NCBI GenBank assembly: GCA_964396965.1
Contig: CAYNGD010000002.1
Location: 1-64,000, forward strand
DNA from: JABMRW01 sp964396965
GTDB taxonomy: Bacteria; Chloroflexota; Dehalococcoidia; Dehalococcoidales; BS750m-G39
Length of the DNA stretch: 64,000 nt
Direction of reading: 5' to 3'
The translations under genes were made by a program, and so were the position numbers. Numbering within the stretch: position 1 is the stretch's first letter; every line of letters begins with the position of its first letter. This document shows, piece by piece, positions 1-8,138 of this stretch. The notes under the pieces are model-generated. The model saw only the letters and a program-made list of their open reading frames with translations. It searched no databases and had not been told where the DNA came from.

Positions 1-49
1 CAATAGTAGTGGGTTCAAAGTAATCAAAAGGCTTTAACGGTTGTGTCAT
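1..49 (-). CDS. Start of a FAD-binding (CoxM/XdhB-like) subunit, partial
   Basis: Only the first 16 codons are inside the window; the gene runs off the left edge. The ATG (complement of 47-49) follows a GGGAG ribosome-binding site. The visible residues, MTQPLKPFDYFEPTTI, match the usual opening of the FAD-binding subunit of molybdenum hydroxylases of the xanthine dehydrogenase/CO dehydrogenase type (KPFDYxxPxT). It lies downstream of the AOR gene on the same strand. The family call rests on very few residues and is tentative. Confidence 0.5.
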   Translation of the reverse strand, partial: MTQPLKPFDYFEPTTI

Positions 50-346
50 ACCTTTACTCCCTTAAAAGGATACAATAAATTACCTAGAACCTAAAGGTTT
101 AGGGGGGTAATATCCCTTATAATGTTGTAAATAACCCCATGCGATTTCTTGTTTATTTCTAAACTTAGCTTTTTTTCATTAATTGCTGTCGCAGAAGGAT
201 AGATTCGCGCATTTCCGGCTAGCATTTCTATTATCAGCATTGGCCAACGCTAACCCCTCCGCGAATAAGTTGGGCCACAGCTTTTTCGCACCCCAGCTTG
301 CTGGCGGGCGATTCACTTATTAATATTAGCTTTCTGAAATATCCTA
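50..346. other. Intergenic region without a recognised gene
   Basis: About 300 AT-rich bases lie between the AOR stop and the next start on the minus strand. I see no open frame with a credible start and no clear RNA gene. The part nearest base 50 contains the ribosome-binding site of the partial gene. Confidence 0.5.
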
Positions 347-2221
347 TCAGAGTTCCTTAGTCAATTCATCCAGACCTAGGTTAATCAGCGTCCTGCGATA
401 GGGTTTGCCTGTCTTAAGGTCCCACCCAAGAGCAGCAAAGCAATGGGTTTTTAGGGCGTTAACATCAACCTTTACCTCAGCATTAGGCCCAGTAGTTGCT
501 GATAGCACCATTCGTGAAGGTAACTTGAACTCTTCTGGGGTCAAGCCTTCACGTACATTAAAAGCTTGCCGTAAGGTAAGAATCCTGTGCCCGGCATTAA
601 GTCCTTCTGCCCAGGTAAAGTCCCATCCGGTTACGGCAGCAATGAATTCAGCCACAGGTACGCCTGGGTTAAATATGGTGGCAAAAGCACATAGCCCGGC
701 GCAGCTAAGCAGCTCAAAAAACTCAAAACCCGTCTTATACAATGGTCCTTTATCCTGGTAATCGCCGTGCAGCTCCACCTTAGGTGCCTGTAATGCCGGG
801 TCAAATCCTAAGGGCACACCTAGCTCAAGCATCATTGCCCCATCGCTGAAGCAATGGTTACTTGCCCCAGCATCAACAACATAACCGGCGCTGCGGGCGG
901 GCCAGTTCCGGGTATCATGCATCGGGAGTTCGCGTCCATGCACATGCATGGCAAATTCCTCGGAGCCCTTGCCGATTTTCTCGGCTGCTTTTTTCACTCC
1001 ATCGACAAGCACAGCGCCAAATCCCTCTCGGCGGACCATCTTCTCTAACATAGCAATTATGACTTCAGCATTACCCCAGGTAAGCTTGATGCCGCCTGTA
1101 TCCTTGTCAGAGATGATGCCATGCTCATAGCATTCCATAGCAAAAGCAATAATACTGCCTGCAGAGATGCTATCCACTCCGTAGCGGTTGCAGATACTAT
1201 TAGCTTTAACGACTGATTCGACATTATCATTTAGACACATTAAGCCAAAGGCAGCCAAGGTTTCGTATAGTGGCCGGTGCACTTCGCCCGGCACAGCAAA
1301 TGGGCCCTCCTTCAACTCCAATATAGCTCCACATGCTATAGGACATCCGTGGCAAGCAGCCCTTCTTAGCTTGAATTTCTCCACATTGGCGGCATCCAGA
1401 TTGGTACAGGTAGGCATTGATTCTACACCAAACAAAAGCCAGTTCTTAATGCCAACCTCACCCATACCTACCAGATGGCTGGTTCCTCCGCCTGGCCCAA
1501 GTGCATATAGCCCCTTCTGAAAGTCACTGGTCTGAAAACTCTTAAGGATAGCCTCCCTTAGAGCCTTAAGTTTTTCAGCATCGGCGACCGGTACTTTCTT
1601 ATCGCCCCTTACTGCTACTGCCTTTAAGCGTTTAGAGCCCATTACCGCGCCTGTGCCACCTCTCCCAGCTAAGTGCCCCTTTTCAGTAACTATTCCTGCT
1701 ATTAATGAGCAAGATTCACCCGATGGACCAATACAGGCAATCTTTGCCTTGGACTCTTTTAACTCCTTGAGCAAAGTATCCTCAGTGTCAACGGTGTCTT
1801 TACCCCATAGGTGAGAGGCGTCCTTGAGTTCGGCTTTACCTGAAGATAGCCACAGATAAACCGGCTTGGGGGAAATGCCGGAGAAAAAGATAGCATCATA
1901 GCCGGCAGCCTTCAACTCTGGACCAAAGGAACCGCCTGAATTGGTATCAGTCCAGGTCCCGGTCAAAGGGGACTTGGTGACAACCATATATCGGCCGGAA
2001 GATGGAACTGCGGTTCCGGTAAAGGATCCGGTAACAAAACCAAGCATATTATCCGGCCCCAAGGGGTCTGCCTTGGGCTTCATACGCTCGTAGAGAACCC
2101 TGACTCCTAGCCCAATGCCGCCGATAAAATCACGGTAGACGCTCTCTGGTACTGATTCTTCGGTTATTTTTCCTTCAGTCAGGTCAACGAATAATATTTT
2201 CCCCATATAACCACCTAACAT
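347..2221 (-). CDS. Aldehyde:ferredoxin oxidoreductase (AOR family)
   Basis: Cytoplasmic tungsten- or molybdenum-pterin enzyme that oxidises aldehydes to carboxylates with ferredoxin as acceptor. The 624-residue length is usual for the family. The N-terminal AOR domain opens with GKILFVDLTEGKI. The [4Fe-4S] ligands are visible as CHGCPIAC (Cys290, 293, 297) plus a later Cys in SCAGLC (507-511). The chosen ATG has AAGGAGG at good spacing; a second ATG five codons on (preceded by AGGTGG) would also give a normal N-terminus. It lies 57 bases downstream of a class III aminotransferase on the same strand, so the pair probably degrades amino acids via oxo acids and aldehydes. The exact substrate cannot be read from the sequence. 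Confidence 0.93.
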   Translation of the reverse strand: MLGGYMGKILFVDLTEGKITEESVPESVYRDFIGGIGLGVRVLYERMKPKADPLGPDNMLGFVTGSFTGTAVPSSGRYMVVTKSPLTGTWTDTNSGGSFGPELKAAGYDAIFFSGISPKPVYLWLSSGKAELKDASHLWGKDTVDTEDTLLKELKESKAKIACIGPSGESCSLIAGIVTEKGHLAGRGGTGAVMGSKRLKAVAVRGDKKVPVADAEKLKALREAILKSFQTSDFQKGLYALGPGGGTSHLVGMGEVGIKNWLLFGVESMPTCTNLDAANVEKFKLRRAACHGCPIACGAILELKEGPFAVPGEVHRPLYETLAAFGLMCLNDNVESVVKANSICNRYGVDSISAGSIIAFAMECYEHGIISDKDTGGIKLTWGNAEVIIAMLEKMVRREGFGAVLVDGVKKAAEKIGKGSEEFAMHVHGRELPMHDTRNWPARSAGYVVDAGASNHCFSDGAMMLELGVPLGFDPALQAPKVELHGDYQDKGPLYKTGFEFFELLSCAGLCAFATIFNPGVPVAEFIAAVTGWDFTWAEGLNAGHRILTLRQAFNVREGLTPEEFKLPSRMVLSATTGPNAEVKVDVNALKTHCFAALGWDLKTGKPYRRTLINLGLDELTKEL

Positions 2222-2278
2222 TTTCGCCTCCTTTTCACCTTAGAATTTACCTAATAAGATATGATTGACTTTACCTGC

Positions 2279-3682
2279 TTACTTTGCCGCCAAAATATCA
2301 CCCTCCACCTCCTTGAGAACCTGGGATATTATCTCCAAAGCCTTATCAGTATGGTCTTTAGTTATCACCAAGGGAGGAATAAACCTCAAAACGTTGCCAA
2401 ATCTTCCCGCCGGCAGCAAAAGGACGCCCTTGTCTCTCAACGCCCACATGATTCGTCCCATTTCGTCACGGCTAAGAGGCTCTTTGGTCTCTCTATTTTT
2501 GACCAGTTCTATAGCAATGCCCAAGCCCTTGCCTCTTAAGTCGCCTATCAATTCCCGCTCTTTGGCGATGTCCTTCAGCTGGGCAATGACATAGTCTCCT
2601 AATGCTGCTGACCGGTCTACCAGGCCACCTTTGAGCAGGTCGATGTTGGTGCAGGCCACGGCGCAGGACATATTATTGCCGGCTGCGGTTAGCACATGGC
2701 TCATGGGCATGAGCTTCTCGGCAAGGTCTTTCCGCACCATTACCCCGCTGAATGGTAAATCTCCGCCCAGCGCCTTGCCCATAGTTATCAGGTCCGGCTC
2801 AATACCATAGTGCTCTACGGCAAACATCTTGCCAGTTCTTCCAAAACCAACCTGGACTTCATCGGCAATAAACAGTATCCCCAGTCTCTGGCATAGTTTC
2901 CTCAGGTATTCAAGAAATCGGGGAGGAGGCGGCACATAGCCGCCCTCGGCTTGAATAGGTTCAATGATGAGCGCGGCTACATCTTCTATATCTACTCCGC
3001 TGTAGGTGCCGGTTAGCTGGAACTCTATGAATTTGGCACATTGCAGGTCGCATCCGGGATACGTCATGTTGAGCGGGCAGCGGTAACAATAGGCATAAGG
3101 ATTAGCGCGGTAGACAAAGGGCATAAACGGTCTGTAGTTAACTCGGTAAGCAGGGGAACCGGTGAGAGTGAGCGCTGTACCTATACTCCCGTGATATGAG
3201 CCCTCCAGGGCTATTATGTGGGACCTTCCAGTTATAGCTCGGGAAAATTTGAGGGCTATCTCTATTGCCGAACTGCCACTCAGTCCGTATGCCATTTTCA
3301 CGTTTTCCTTGAGCTTGCCCGGGGCTATCTCGGCTAGCTTCTCTCCCAGTTTTTGTCTCCAGGGGGTGGACATATCAGGAACGTGCATCAGCAGTTCACA
3401 TTCTCGCTTAATTACCTCTACTACCTTCGGGTGCGTATGCCCGACGTTATTTACTGCCACCCCCGATGTCAAATCGATAAAAACATTGCCATCAGGGTCT
3501 TTCACGGTTGCCCCGAGGGCCTCACTCCATACATGGTGAAAGGCAACGGCACCAATTCTGGTAGGAGTCTCGTTGGCCATTTCTTTATCAAAGATTTTTT
3601 TAGTTTTGGGCCCGGGAATTTTAGTGATTATCTTAGGCGCTTCTGGCCAGGAAAGCTTGCTAACCTCTTCTTCTGAGACCAT
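2279..3682 (-). CDS. Class III (PLP) aminotransferase, acetylornithine/GABA type
   Basis: A 467-residue fold-type I aminotransferase. The PLP lysine is K303 in ITMGKALGG, the cofactor aspartate is in FIADEVQVGFGRTG, and GSYHGS lies at about 161. A four-cysteine insertion (Cys199, 202, 211, 215) is seen in a subgroup of archaeal and clostridial omega-amino-acid transaminases and could bind metal. It heads a probable operon with AOR. A sigma70-like promoter and a palindrome lie in the duplicated region directly upstream. Substrate could be ornithine, GABA, lysine or a hydrophobic amino acid; neighbours favour amino-acid fermentation. Confidence 0.9.
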   Translation of the reverse strand: MVSEEEVSKLSWPEAPKIITKIPGPKTKKIFDKEMANETPTRIGAVAFHHVWSEALGATVKDPDGNVFIDLTSGVAVNNVGHTHPKVVEVIKRECELLMHVPDMSTPWRQKLGEKLAEIAPGKLKENVKMAYGLSGSSAIEIALKFSRAITGRSHIIALEGSYHGSIGTALTLTGSPAYRVNYRPFMPFVYRANPYAYCYRCPLNMTYPGCDLQCAKFIEFQLTGTYSGVDIEDVAALIIEPIQAEGGYVPPPPRFLEYLRKLCQRLGILFIADEVQVGFGRTGKMFAVEHYGIEPDLITMGKALGGDLPFSGVMVRKDLAEKLMPMSHVLTAAGNNMSCAVACTNIDLLKGGLVDRSAALGDYVIAQLKDIAKERELIGDLRGKGLGIAIELVKNRETKEPLSRDEMGRIMWALRDKGVLLLPAGRFGNVLRFIPPLVITKDHTDKALEIISQVLKEVEGDILAAK

Positions 3683-3754
3683 GGTTTTTATCTCCTTTTT
3701 TAAGCGGAGCCTAGGCCCATAACACTGCCGTAAGCGAAAACATAGCTTGCGGAA

Positions 3755-3783
3755 ATTCTAACAACAAATTCATATACTGTCAA
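3755..3783 (-). promoter_or_regulatory. Sigma70-like promoter for the aminotransferase-AOR operon
   Basis: On the minus strand TTGACA (3778-3783) and TAGAAT (3755-3760) are separated by 17 bases and lie 73 bases upstream of the aminotransferase start. The matching site in the right arm has TAAAAT as its -10 box, so the two duplicated promoters have diverged exactly there. Confidence 0.7.
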
Positions 3784-3802
3784 GGTTATTAAAGGTAAAA
3801 TT

Positions 3803-3819
3803 ATTACGATAATCGTAAT
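3803..3819. promoter_or_regulatory. Palindromic operator candidate, left copy
   Basis: ATTACGATAATCGTAAT is a perfect 8+1+8 palindrome just upstream of the -35 box of the leftward promoter. The identical palindrome is in the other arm. Given the adjacent Lrp/AsnC gene, it is the natural candidate binding site; that link is inferred. Confidence 0.55.
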
Positions 3820-3936
3820 TATTACGAGCAGCAAGCCAGTATAATTCATAATTCGCTGGCTTCTGTTTCCTGAAATTGTTTCTAAAAAAGCGAGAATGTG
3901 CTAAACTCATAAATAAACCCTCCCCTAGAGGTAGAG

Positions 3937-4053
3937 ATGATGGATGAGCTTGACCTAAAGTTAATAGGGGAACTGCAGAAGAACGGCAGACAGGGGTATG
4001 TAGATCTGGCCAAAGTGCTGGGGGCACCTCGCGATGAACTCACCGCGTATTAA
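3937..4053 (+). pseudogene. Truncated 5' copy of the Lrp/AsnC regulator gene
   Basis: The first 29 codons are the same as those of the intact regulator at 4118-4618 (MMDELDLKLIGELQKNGRQG and onward). Identity stops at the end of the inverted repeat, after which nine unrelated codons lead to TAA. Only part of the helix-turn-helix is left, so no working regulator can be made. It keeps the same start and ribosome-binding site as the intact copy, so a 38-residue peptide could be translated. Confidence 0.8.
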
Positions 4054-4117
4054 TCCTTTATTATCAAGGCGATTGATCACCTGGGTATATCGGCCTCAAA
4101 ATGATGACGAGCACCTG

Positions 4118-4618
4118 CTAGCCTTTTCTTCCGCCTTTCTTGGGTGTAGTAATGACAATGTTATTAATGAGTTGGGTAGTATCCAGCCCCCATCCCCCTT
4201 TGATGATGTCCAGGTTAACAAAGGTTTCGGTTCTTAAGATGCTGGGGAGAGCAGAGATTTCCTTTTCAATGAATTTAGAAAGATCTTCTGATGACTGTGT
4301 CATGATTACCGCCATAAGGTCATATCTGCCGGTGACAAAGGCTAGGTAGCATACATTTGGATTCTGAGCTAGTTTATCCGCCACCTTTCTTAAGTCCGAA
4401 AGCCTGACCTGTAGCCCCATAAAGCTTAAAACATTGTAACCCAGCGCACGCGGATTTGGCACGGCAACTATTTTCATGGTTTTTTTGTCTTGAAGGTCCT
4501 TTACCCTCTTTCGTACCGTGCCCTCAACCACCCCCAGCACTTTGGCCAGATCTACATACCCCTGTCTGCCGTTCTTCTGCAGTTCCCCTATTAACTTTAG
4601 GTCAAGCTCATCCATCAT
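4118..4618 (-). CDS. Lrp/AsnC family transcriptional regulator
   Basis: A 166-residue protein with an N-terminal helix-turn-helix (about residues 1-55, DLKLIGELQKNGRQ through EGTVRKRVKDL) followed by a RAM ligand-binding domain containing VTGRYDLMAVI. The length is typical. Its first 29 codons lie in the right arm of the inverted duplication. It stands between an aminotransferase-AOR operon and an alanine dehydrogenase gene, and probably controls both in response to an amino acid through the palindrome present in each arm. Two consecutive ATG codons could serve as the start. Confidence 0.92.
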   Translation of the reverse strand: MMDELDLKLIGELQKNGRQGYVDLAKVLGVVEGTVRKRVKDLQDKKTMKIVAVPNPRALGYNVLSFMGLQVRLSDLRKVADKLAQNPNVCYLAFVTGRYDLMAVIMTQSSEDLSKFIEKEISALPSILRTETFVNLDIIKGGWGLDTTQLINNIVITTPKKGGRKG

Positions 4619-4735
4619 CTCTACCTCTAGGGGAGGGTTTATTTATGAGTTTAGCACATTCTCGCTTTTTTAGAAACAATTTCAGGAAACAGAAGCCAGC
4701 GAATTATGAATTATACTGGCTTGCTGCTCGTAATA

Positions 4736-4752
4736 ATTACGATTATCGTAAT
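4736..4752. promoter_or_regulatory. Palindromic operator candidate, right copy
   Basis: A perfect 17-base palindrome (ATTACGAT-T-ATCGTAAT), the second copy of the site at 3803-3819. It lies between the Lrp-type gene start and the -35 box of the rightward promoter, where binding could control both directions. Confidence 0.55.
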
Positions 4753-4771
4753 AATTTTACCTTTAATAACC

Positions 4772-4800
4772 TTGACAGTATATGAATCTGCTGTTAAAAT
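4772..4800 (+). promoter_or_regulatory. Sigma70-like promoter for the alanine dehydrogenase region
   Basis: TTGACA (4772-4777), a 17-base spacer and TAAAAT (4795-4800). It reads toward the cyclodeaminase fragment and alanine dehydrogenase and is the mirror copy of the aminotransferase promoter. Confidence 0.68.
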
Positions 4801-4914
4801 TTCCACAAGCTATGTTTTCGCTTACGGCAGTGTTATGGGCTTAGGCTCCGCTTAAACAACTGAGGATGTTCGTTAAACGAGCAATCGAATAAAGGCTTAA
4901 GGAGGCATATTAAA

Positions 4915-5172
4915 TTGAGACATAATTTGCATTTTGTAGGCGAGATGAGTGAGGGCTTCGATGCCCCTGAAGTGTTATTGTTAGGCGGAAGGGAAATTAA
5001 AGAACTTCTTAGTATGGGTGAAGCACAAAAAGCAGTCGAACAGTCTTTTAGACTCCAAACCGAAGGCACAACTATTATGCCTTCCAAGTTGTGTTTGAAC
5101 CTTCCAGAGTATCAAGGTGATTTTAGGGCTATGCTAGCCTGCGATGTTCGGAGTACATATTATTATAAATAA
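4915..5172 (+). pseudogene. N-terminal fragment of an ornithine cyclodeaminase/mu-crystallin family gene
   Basis: Starts at TTG after AAGGAGG and encodes about 80 residues whose middle, LLLGGREIKELLSMGEAQKA followed by a TTIMPSKLCLN segment and DFRAMLA, is the conserved opening of the ornithine cyclodeaminase/mu-crystallin family. Members are normally about 320 residues; here the frame stops after 85 codons, 13 bases before the alanine dehydrogenase start, so about three quarters of the gene is gone. Some members of this family are NAD-dependent alanine dehydrogenases, so the fragment may be the displaced predecessor of the ald gene next to it. That is inference. Confidence 0.75.
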
Positions 5173-5185
5173 TAGGAGGAAATGC

Positions 5186-6301
5186 ATGATTCTTGGCGTA
5201 CCAAGAGAAGTAAAAACCGAAGAGTACAGAGTGGGTGCCCCGCCAATGGCTGTTGACGCACTTACCCACGCGGGACACCAAGTGCTGGTCGAAACCAAGG
5301 CTGGTCTGGGAAGCGGCTTTGAAGACCAGGACTATACCAAGGCTGGGGCTACTATTGTCAAAACGGCCGATGAGGTATGGAAGCAAGCAGAAATGATCTA
5401 TCATGTCAAGGAACCCATACCTAGTGAATTTAAATACTTCAGGAAAGGCCTGATACTGTTTACCTATCTCCACCTGGCTCCGGAGAGGGAGCTAACCCTT
5501 GCCCTGATGAAGAGCGGTGTAACCGCCGTTGCCTTTGAGACGGTACAGCTACCTGATGGCACCACTCCACTGCTTGACCCAATGAGCGCCGTTGCTGGCA
5601 GGGTGGGGACCATGATAGGGGCTCACTACCTTGGCAGGACGTACAAGGGTAGCGGTTGCTTGATCGGGGGCGTGCCTGGTGTGCCGCCAGCTACGGTCGT
5701 CATTCTGGGTGGTGGGGTTGTTGGTACCAATGCAGCTCAGATGGCTGTCGGTCTCGGGGCTCGTGTCATAATAGTTGATATAAACCTCTCACGCCTGAGA
5801 TATCTTGAAGAAATTCTATACGGCCGGTTTGAGACCCTGGCTTCAAACCCGTACAATATTGCCAACGTCGTTAAAGAAGCTGATATCCTCATCGGTGCTG
5901 TCCTGGTAGCCGGGGCCAGAGCACCAATCATGGTCACCAGGGAGATGGTCAAAACAATGAAACCCGGTTCAGTAATTGTTGATGTTGCCATTGACCAGGG
6001 AGGCTGCATCGAGACTAGCCGCCCGATGACCCATGCCGATCCAGTTTACATAGAGGAAGGTGTGCTCCATTACTGCGTTACCAATATGCCAGGCATGTAT
6101 CCTCGCACCTCGGCTATTGCCTTGTCCAATGCTACCCTGCCTTACGCTCTGAAGCTGGCCAACCAGGGCCTCCGTAAAGCGGTCATGTCTGATGAATGCC
6201 TCGCCAAGGGCGTGAATGTTTACGATGGGCATGTCACCAACGAGAGTGTTGCCAAGAACCTCAAACTGGAATACACGCCGTTGTCAAGACTGATCAAGTA
6301 A
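5186..6301 (+). CDS. ald: Alanine dehydrogenase
   Basis: NAD-dependent interconversion of L-alanine with pyruvate and ammonium. The 371-residue product begins MILGVPREVKTEEYRVG, typical of Ald. The Rossmann motif GGGVVGTNAAQMAVGLGA lies near residue 170, with the acidic NAD-ribose residue after VIIVD. The ATG at 5186 is chosen because TAGGAGGAA precedes it; an upstream in-frame ATG lacks such a site and would add 14 residues unlike the family. It is probably transcribed from the promoter in the right repeat arm and controlled by the adjacent Lrp-type regulator, which would couple ammonium release to the aminotransferase-AOR pathway. Confidence 0.95.
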   Translation: MILGVPREVKTEEYRVGAPPMAVDALTHAGHQVLVETKAGLGSGFEDQDYTKAGATIVKTADEVWKQAEMIYHVKEPIPSEFKYFRKGLILFTYLHLAPERELTLALMKSGVTAVAFETVQLPDGTTPLLDPMSAVAGRVGTMIGAHYLGRTYKGSGCLIGGVPGVPPATVVILGGGVVGTNAAQMAVGLGARVIIVDINLSRLRYLEEILYGRFETLASNPYNIANVVKEADILIGAVLVAGARAPIMVTREMVKTMKPGSVIVDVAIDQGGCIETSRPMTHADPVYIEEGVLHYCVTNMPGMYPRTSAIALSNATLPYALKLANQGLRKAVMSDECLAKGVNVYDGHVTNESVAKNLKLEYTPLSRLIK

Positions 6302-6982
6302 ACGCTTGACTTTTTGAAAAGGGTGGTAAAAACTGCAGGGCACTATAGGAACTGCTGACATTGGACCTGGTGATTGTATTATGGCCACCCAAAGGACTAG
6401 AGAACACGCCGGAAGAAATAGAATCTCACCAGCCACTTTAGAGCTGCTTATCCGTGAAAGAAACGAGGGCATCCTTTCAGAGGTGTAGGTTAGCCGATGA
6501 CACAACGCAGGAATAGTAAAGGGCACTTTATCAAGGGTAACGTACCCTGGGGAGAAGAGTGGATAGCAGCCAAAGAGGGATTATTTTTACCTGCTAGTTT
6601 TGCGGTAGGTCAAAGCCCATTGAGGAAATGCAAATTGTAGGCAGGCTTTCCTAACCATTGTCTGCTTGCAGGGACTGCTGGAAATTGCTGGAGTAATAAT
6701 AGAAAGAGAAAGATTATCGTGCGTCTTGCCTTTTTGTTATGTATTTTAACCTAACATTAAATGATTGCTTGTTTTGTTGCTTAGGTCGCAAAAGAGACAA
6801 TTTTTAGACAGATAGCAGCAACAGTTTGAATCGTTATACCTGGCCTTGGATCAGGCAATTCCCCCGGCTAATATCAACTCCAAAGACTATAAAGATATTT
6901 GTATGACGGGGGATATTATATCAAAAGTATATTAAGCTCCCCGCTTGCGAGTCCGAAACCTTGTTGAAAAGTAAGGTCTCAG
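6302..6982. other. Long intergenic region with possible gene remnants
   Basis: This 680-base stretch has no complete gene I can name. Two short frames on the plus strand read like coding sequence: one ending at 6488 contains TREHAGRNRISPATLELLIR, and one from ATG 6497 (about 48 codons) contains GHFIKGNVPWGEEWIAAKEG, faintly like HNH/homing-endonuclease-associated segments. Neither has a convincing start or full domain, so both may be relics. The rest is AT-rich. Confidence 0.35.
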
Positions 6983-7055
6983 TGGAGCTGAGGGGACTCG
7001 AACCCCTGACTTCCTCCTTGCAAAGGAGGCGCTCTCCCAGCTGAGCTACAGCCCC
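6983..7055 (-). tRNA. tRNA-Ala (anticodon TGC)
   Basis: On the minus strand the sequence folds as a 73-base cloverleaf: acceptor GGGGCTG, D-arm AGCTCAGCTGGGAGAGC, anticodon stem CCTCC/GGAGG with loop TTTGCAA, and T-loop GGTTCGAGTCC. The anticodon TGC reads alanine codons. The 3' CCA is not encoded. This isoacceptor is usually found in the 16S-23S spacer; here it is alone. Confidence 0.95.
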
Positions 7056-7107
7056 ATCTGCGGTATTATAGCAACTAGGCTACCCCTTAGCAATTTGCCA
7101 GTTACGG

Positions 7108-8079
7108 CTATATCGGGTACGCACCGCAGGTGCGGCAGAAGCTAGCTCCCTCATCAACGCCGGCGCTGCACTGGGGGCAGCGCTTCCCCCCATCGATAGC
7201 GGAAGGCAAGCCGATTAACTCCCGGTAGATCTCGTAGTAATAAAGGTGCTCCTTGTCCCTGATGGTAACCCCGTCTTTCTTAAGGTATTTATCTTGCTTC
7301 TTGTTGAACTCGGCATCGGCTATCCTGGAATCAAAGAGCCAGGGCAGTATGGTGGTGCCGCTGCCTACCTCTATGGGAACTTTAGCCCTCCAGGCTATCT
7401 CCGGGGGTATGAGCTTCTCCGAGGCCTTGCGCAGCACCCACTTGCCCCATACCTGCCCTCCCTCGCTCCTGACCTTCAGGCGCACGTCCAGATTCTGGGC
7501 CAGTGCCTTGAACCTGGGGGCAAGGAAGGGGAGCCTGGCCTCAACGCCGAGGTCTTGGGCCAAGTAGACAGAAGAGAACCTCATGTTGGCCCACAGCTTC
7601 TGGAACTCAGCCTCCAGCTCGGCCTGGCTCAACCAGAAGAGAAAACTGTAGCCGCCGAAGAGCTCGTCGGCGCCGTCACCGGTCATAAAGGTCTCCAAAC
7701 CCCTGGCCCTCCCCACCTTGAGGGCAACGTAGATGGCGGCGCTGTTGCGGATTTCCATGGGGTCAAAGGACTTCATCACCCGGATTGAAGCGCGCAGGCC
7801 TTCCTCAAGCTCGTCGTCGCCGAACTGGTGGAGGTAGTGTTCTAATTTAAACCGGCTGGCCACCAGGCGGGCGTAGCCAACATCCAGCGTCGGGGCGCCG
7901 CGCATGGCCACGGTGATGCAGGTCGGCTTGGTGTACCTCGAAGCCAGGCAGGCCAGCAGCGTCGTGTCCAGCCCCCCGGAGAGCAGCAGCCCGTTGGTCA
8001 GGTTGCGCCTGACGCTCTCCTCCAGGGCCTGAATAATTACACCGTAGTTAAAGGACAGCGATGGGTAGTTAGCAAGCAT
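7108..8079 (-). CDS. Asparagine-synthase-like ATP-pyrophosphatase with C-terminal zinc ribbon
   Basis: A 323-residue protein equal to the synthetase half of asparagine synthetase B, with no N-terminal glutaminase domain. The PPi-loop is LLLSGGLDTTLLA at about 32 and the second signature is TGDGADELFGGYSF at about 133. A zinc ribbon closes the protein (CPQC...CRTCG). Such stand-alone domains adenylate a carboxylate and join it to an amine, but the substrate is unknown. A tRNA-Ala gene follows on the same strand and a RecB-like nuclease gene lies 60 bases upstream. Lack of the glutaminase suggests free ammonia or a non-asparagine product. Confidence 0.82.
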   Translation of the reverse strand: MLANYPSLSFNYGVIIQALEESVRRNLTNGLLLSGGLDTTLLACLASRYTKPTCITVAMRGAPTLDVGYARLVASRFKLEHYLHQFGDDELEEGLRASIRVMKSFDPMEIRNSAAIYVALKVGRARGLETFMTGDGADELFGGYSFLFWLSQAELEAEFQKLWANMRFSSVYLAQDLGVEARLPFLAPRFKALAQNLDVRLKVRSEGGQVWGKWVLRKASEKLIPPEIAWRAKVPIEVGSGTTILPWLFDSRIADAEFNKKQDKYLKKDGVTIRDKEHLYYYEIYRELIGLPSAIDGGKRCPQCSAGVDEGASFCRTCGAYPI

Positions 8080-8138
8080 CAGCTGCTATCTTTCTAGCCC
8101 CGGTTACTACCTTCAGAAAATGGTCAAGGCCGGTCAAT

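Larger units (their letters stand above)
3699..4024. repeat. Left arm of a 326-bp near-perfect inverted duplication
   Basis: This arm is the reverse complement of 4531-4856, with a few mismatches clustered near the outer end. It holds the upstream region of the aminotransferase gene, a palindrome, and the first 88 bases of an Lrp-type gene. The loop between the arms is about 506 bases and contains the rest of the intact Lrp-type gene. Confidence 0.92.
4531..4856. repeat. Right arm of the 326-bp inverted duplication
   Basis: Reverse complement of 3699-4024. It contains the start of the intact Lrp-type gene, the palindrome at 4736-4752 and a rightward promoter at 4772-4800, and ends shortly before a broken ornithine cyclodeaminase-like gene. 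Confidence 0.92.

Noticed and set aside
4456..4785. Plus-strand frame in the right repeat arm with an identical twin in the left arm
   Set aside because: The duplicated peptide arises because both frames read the same inverted repeat; the Lrp gene start and promoter explain the sequence.
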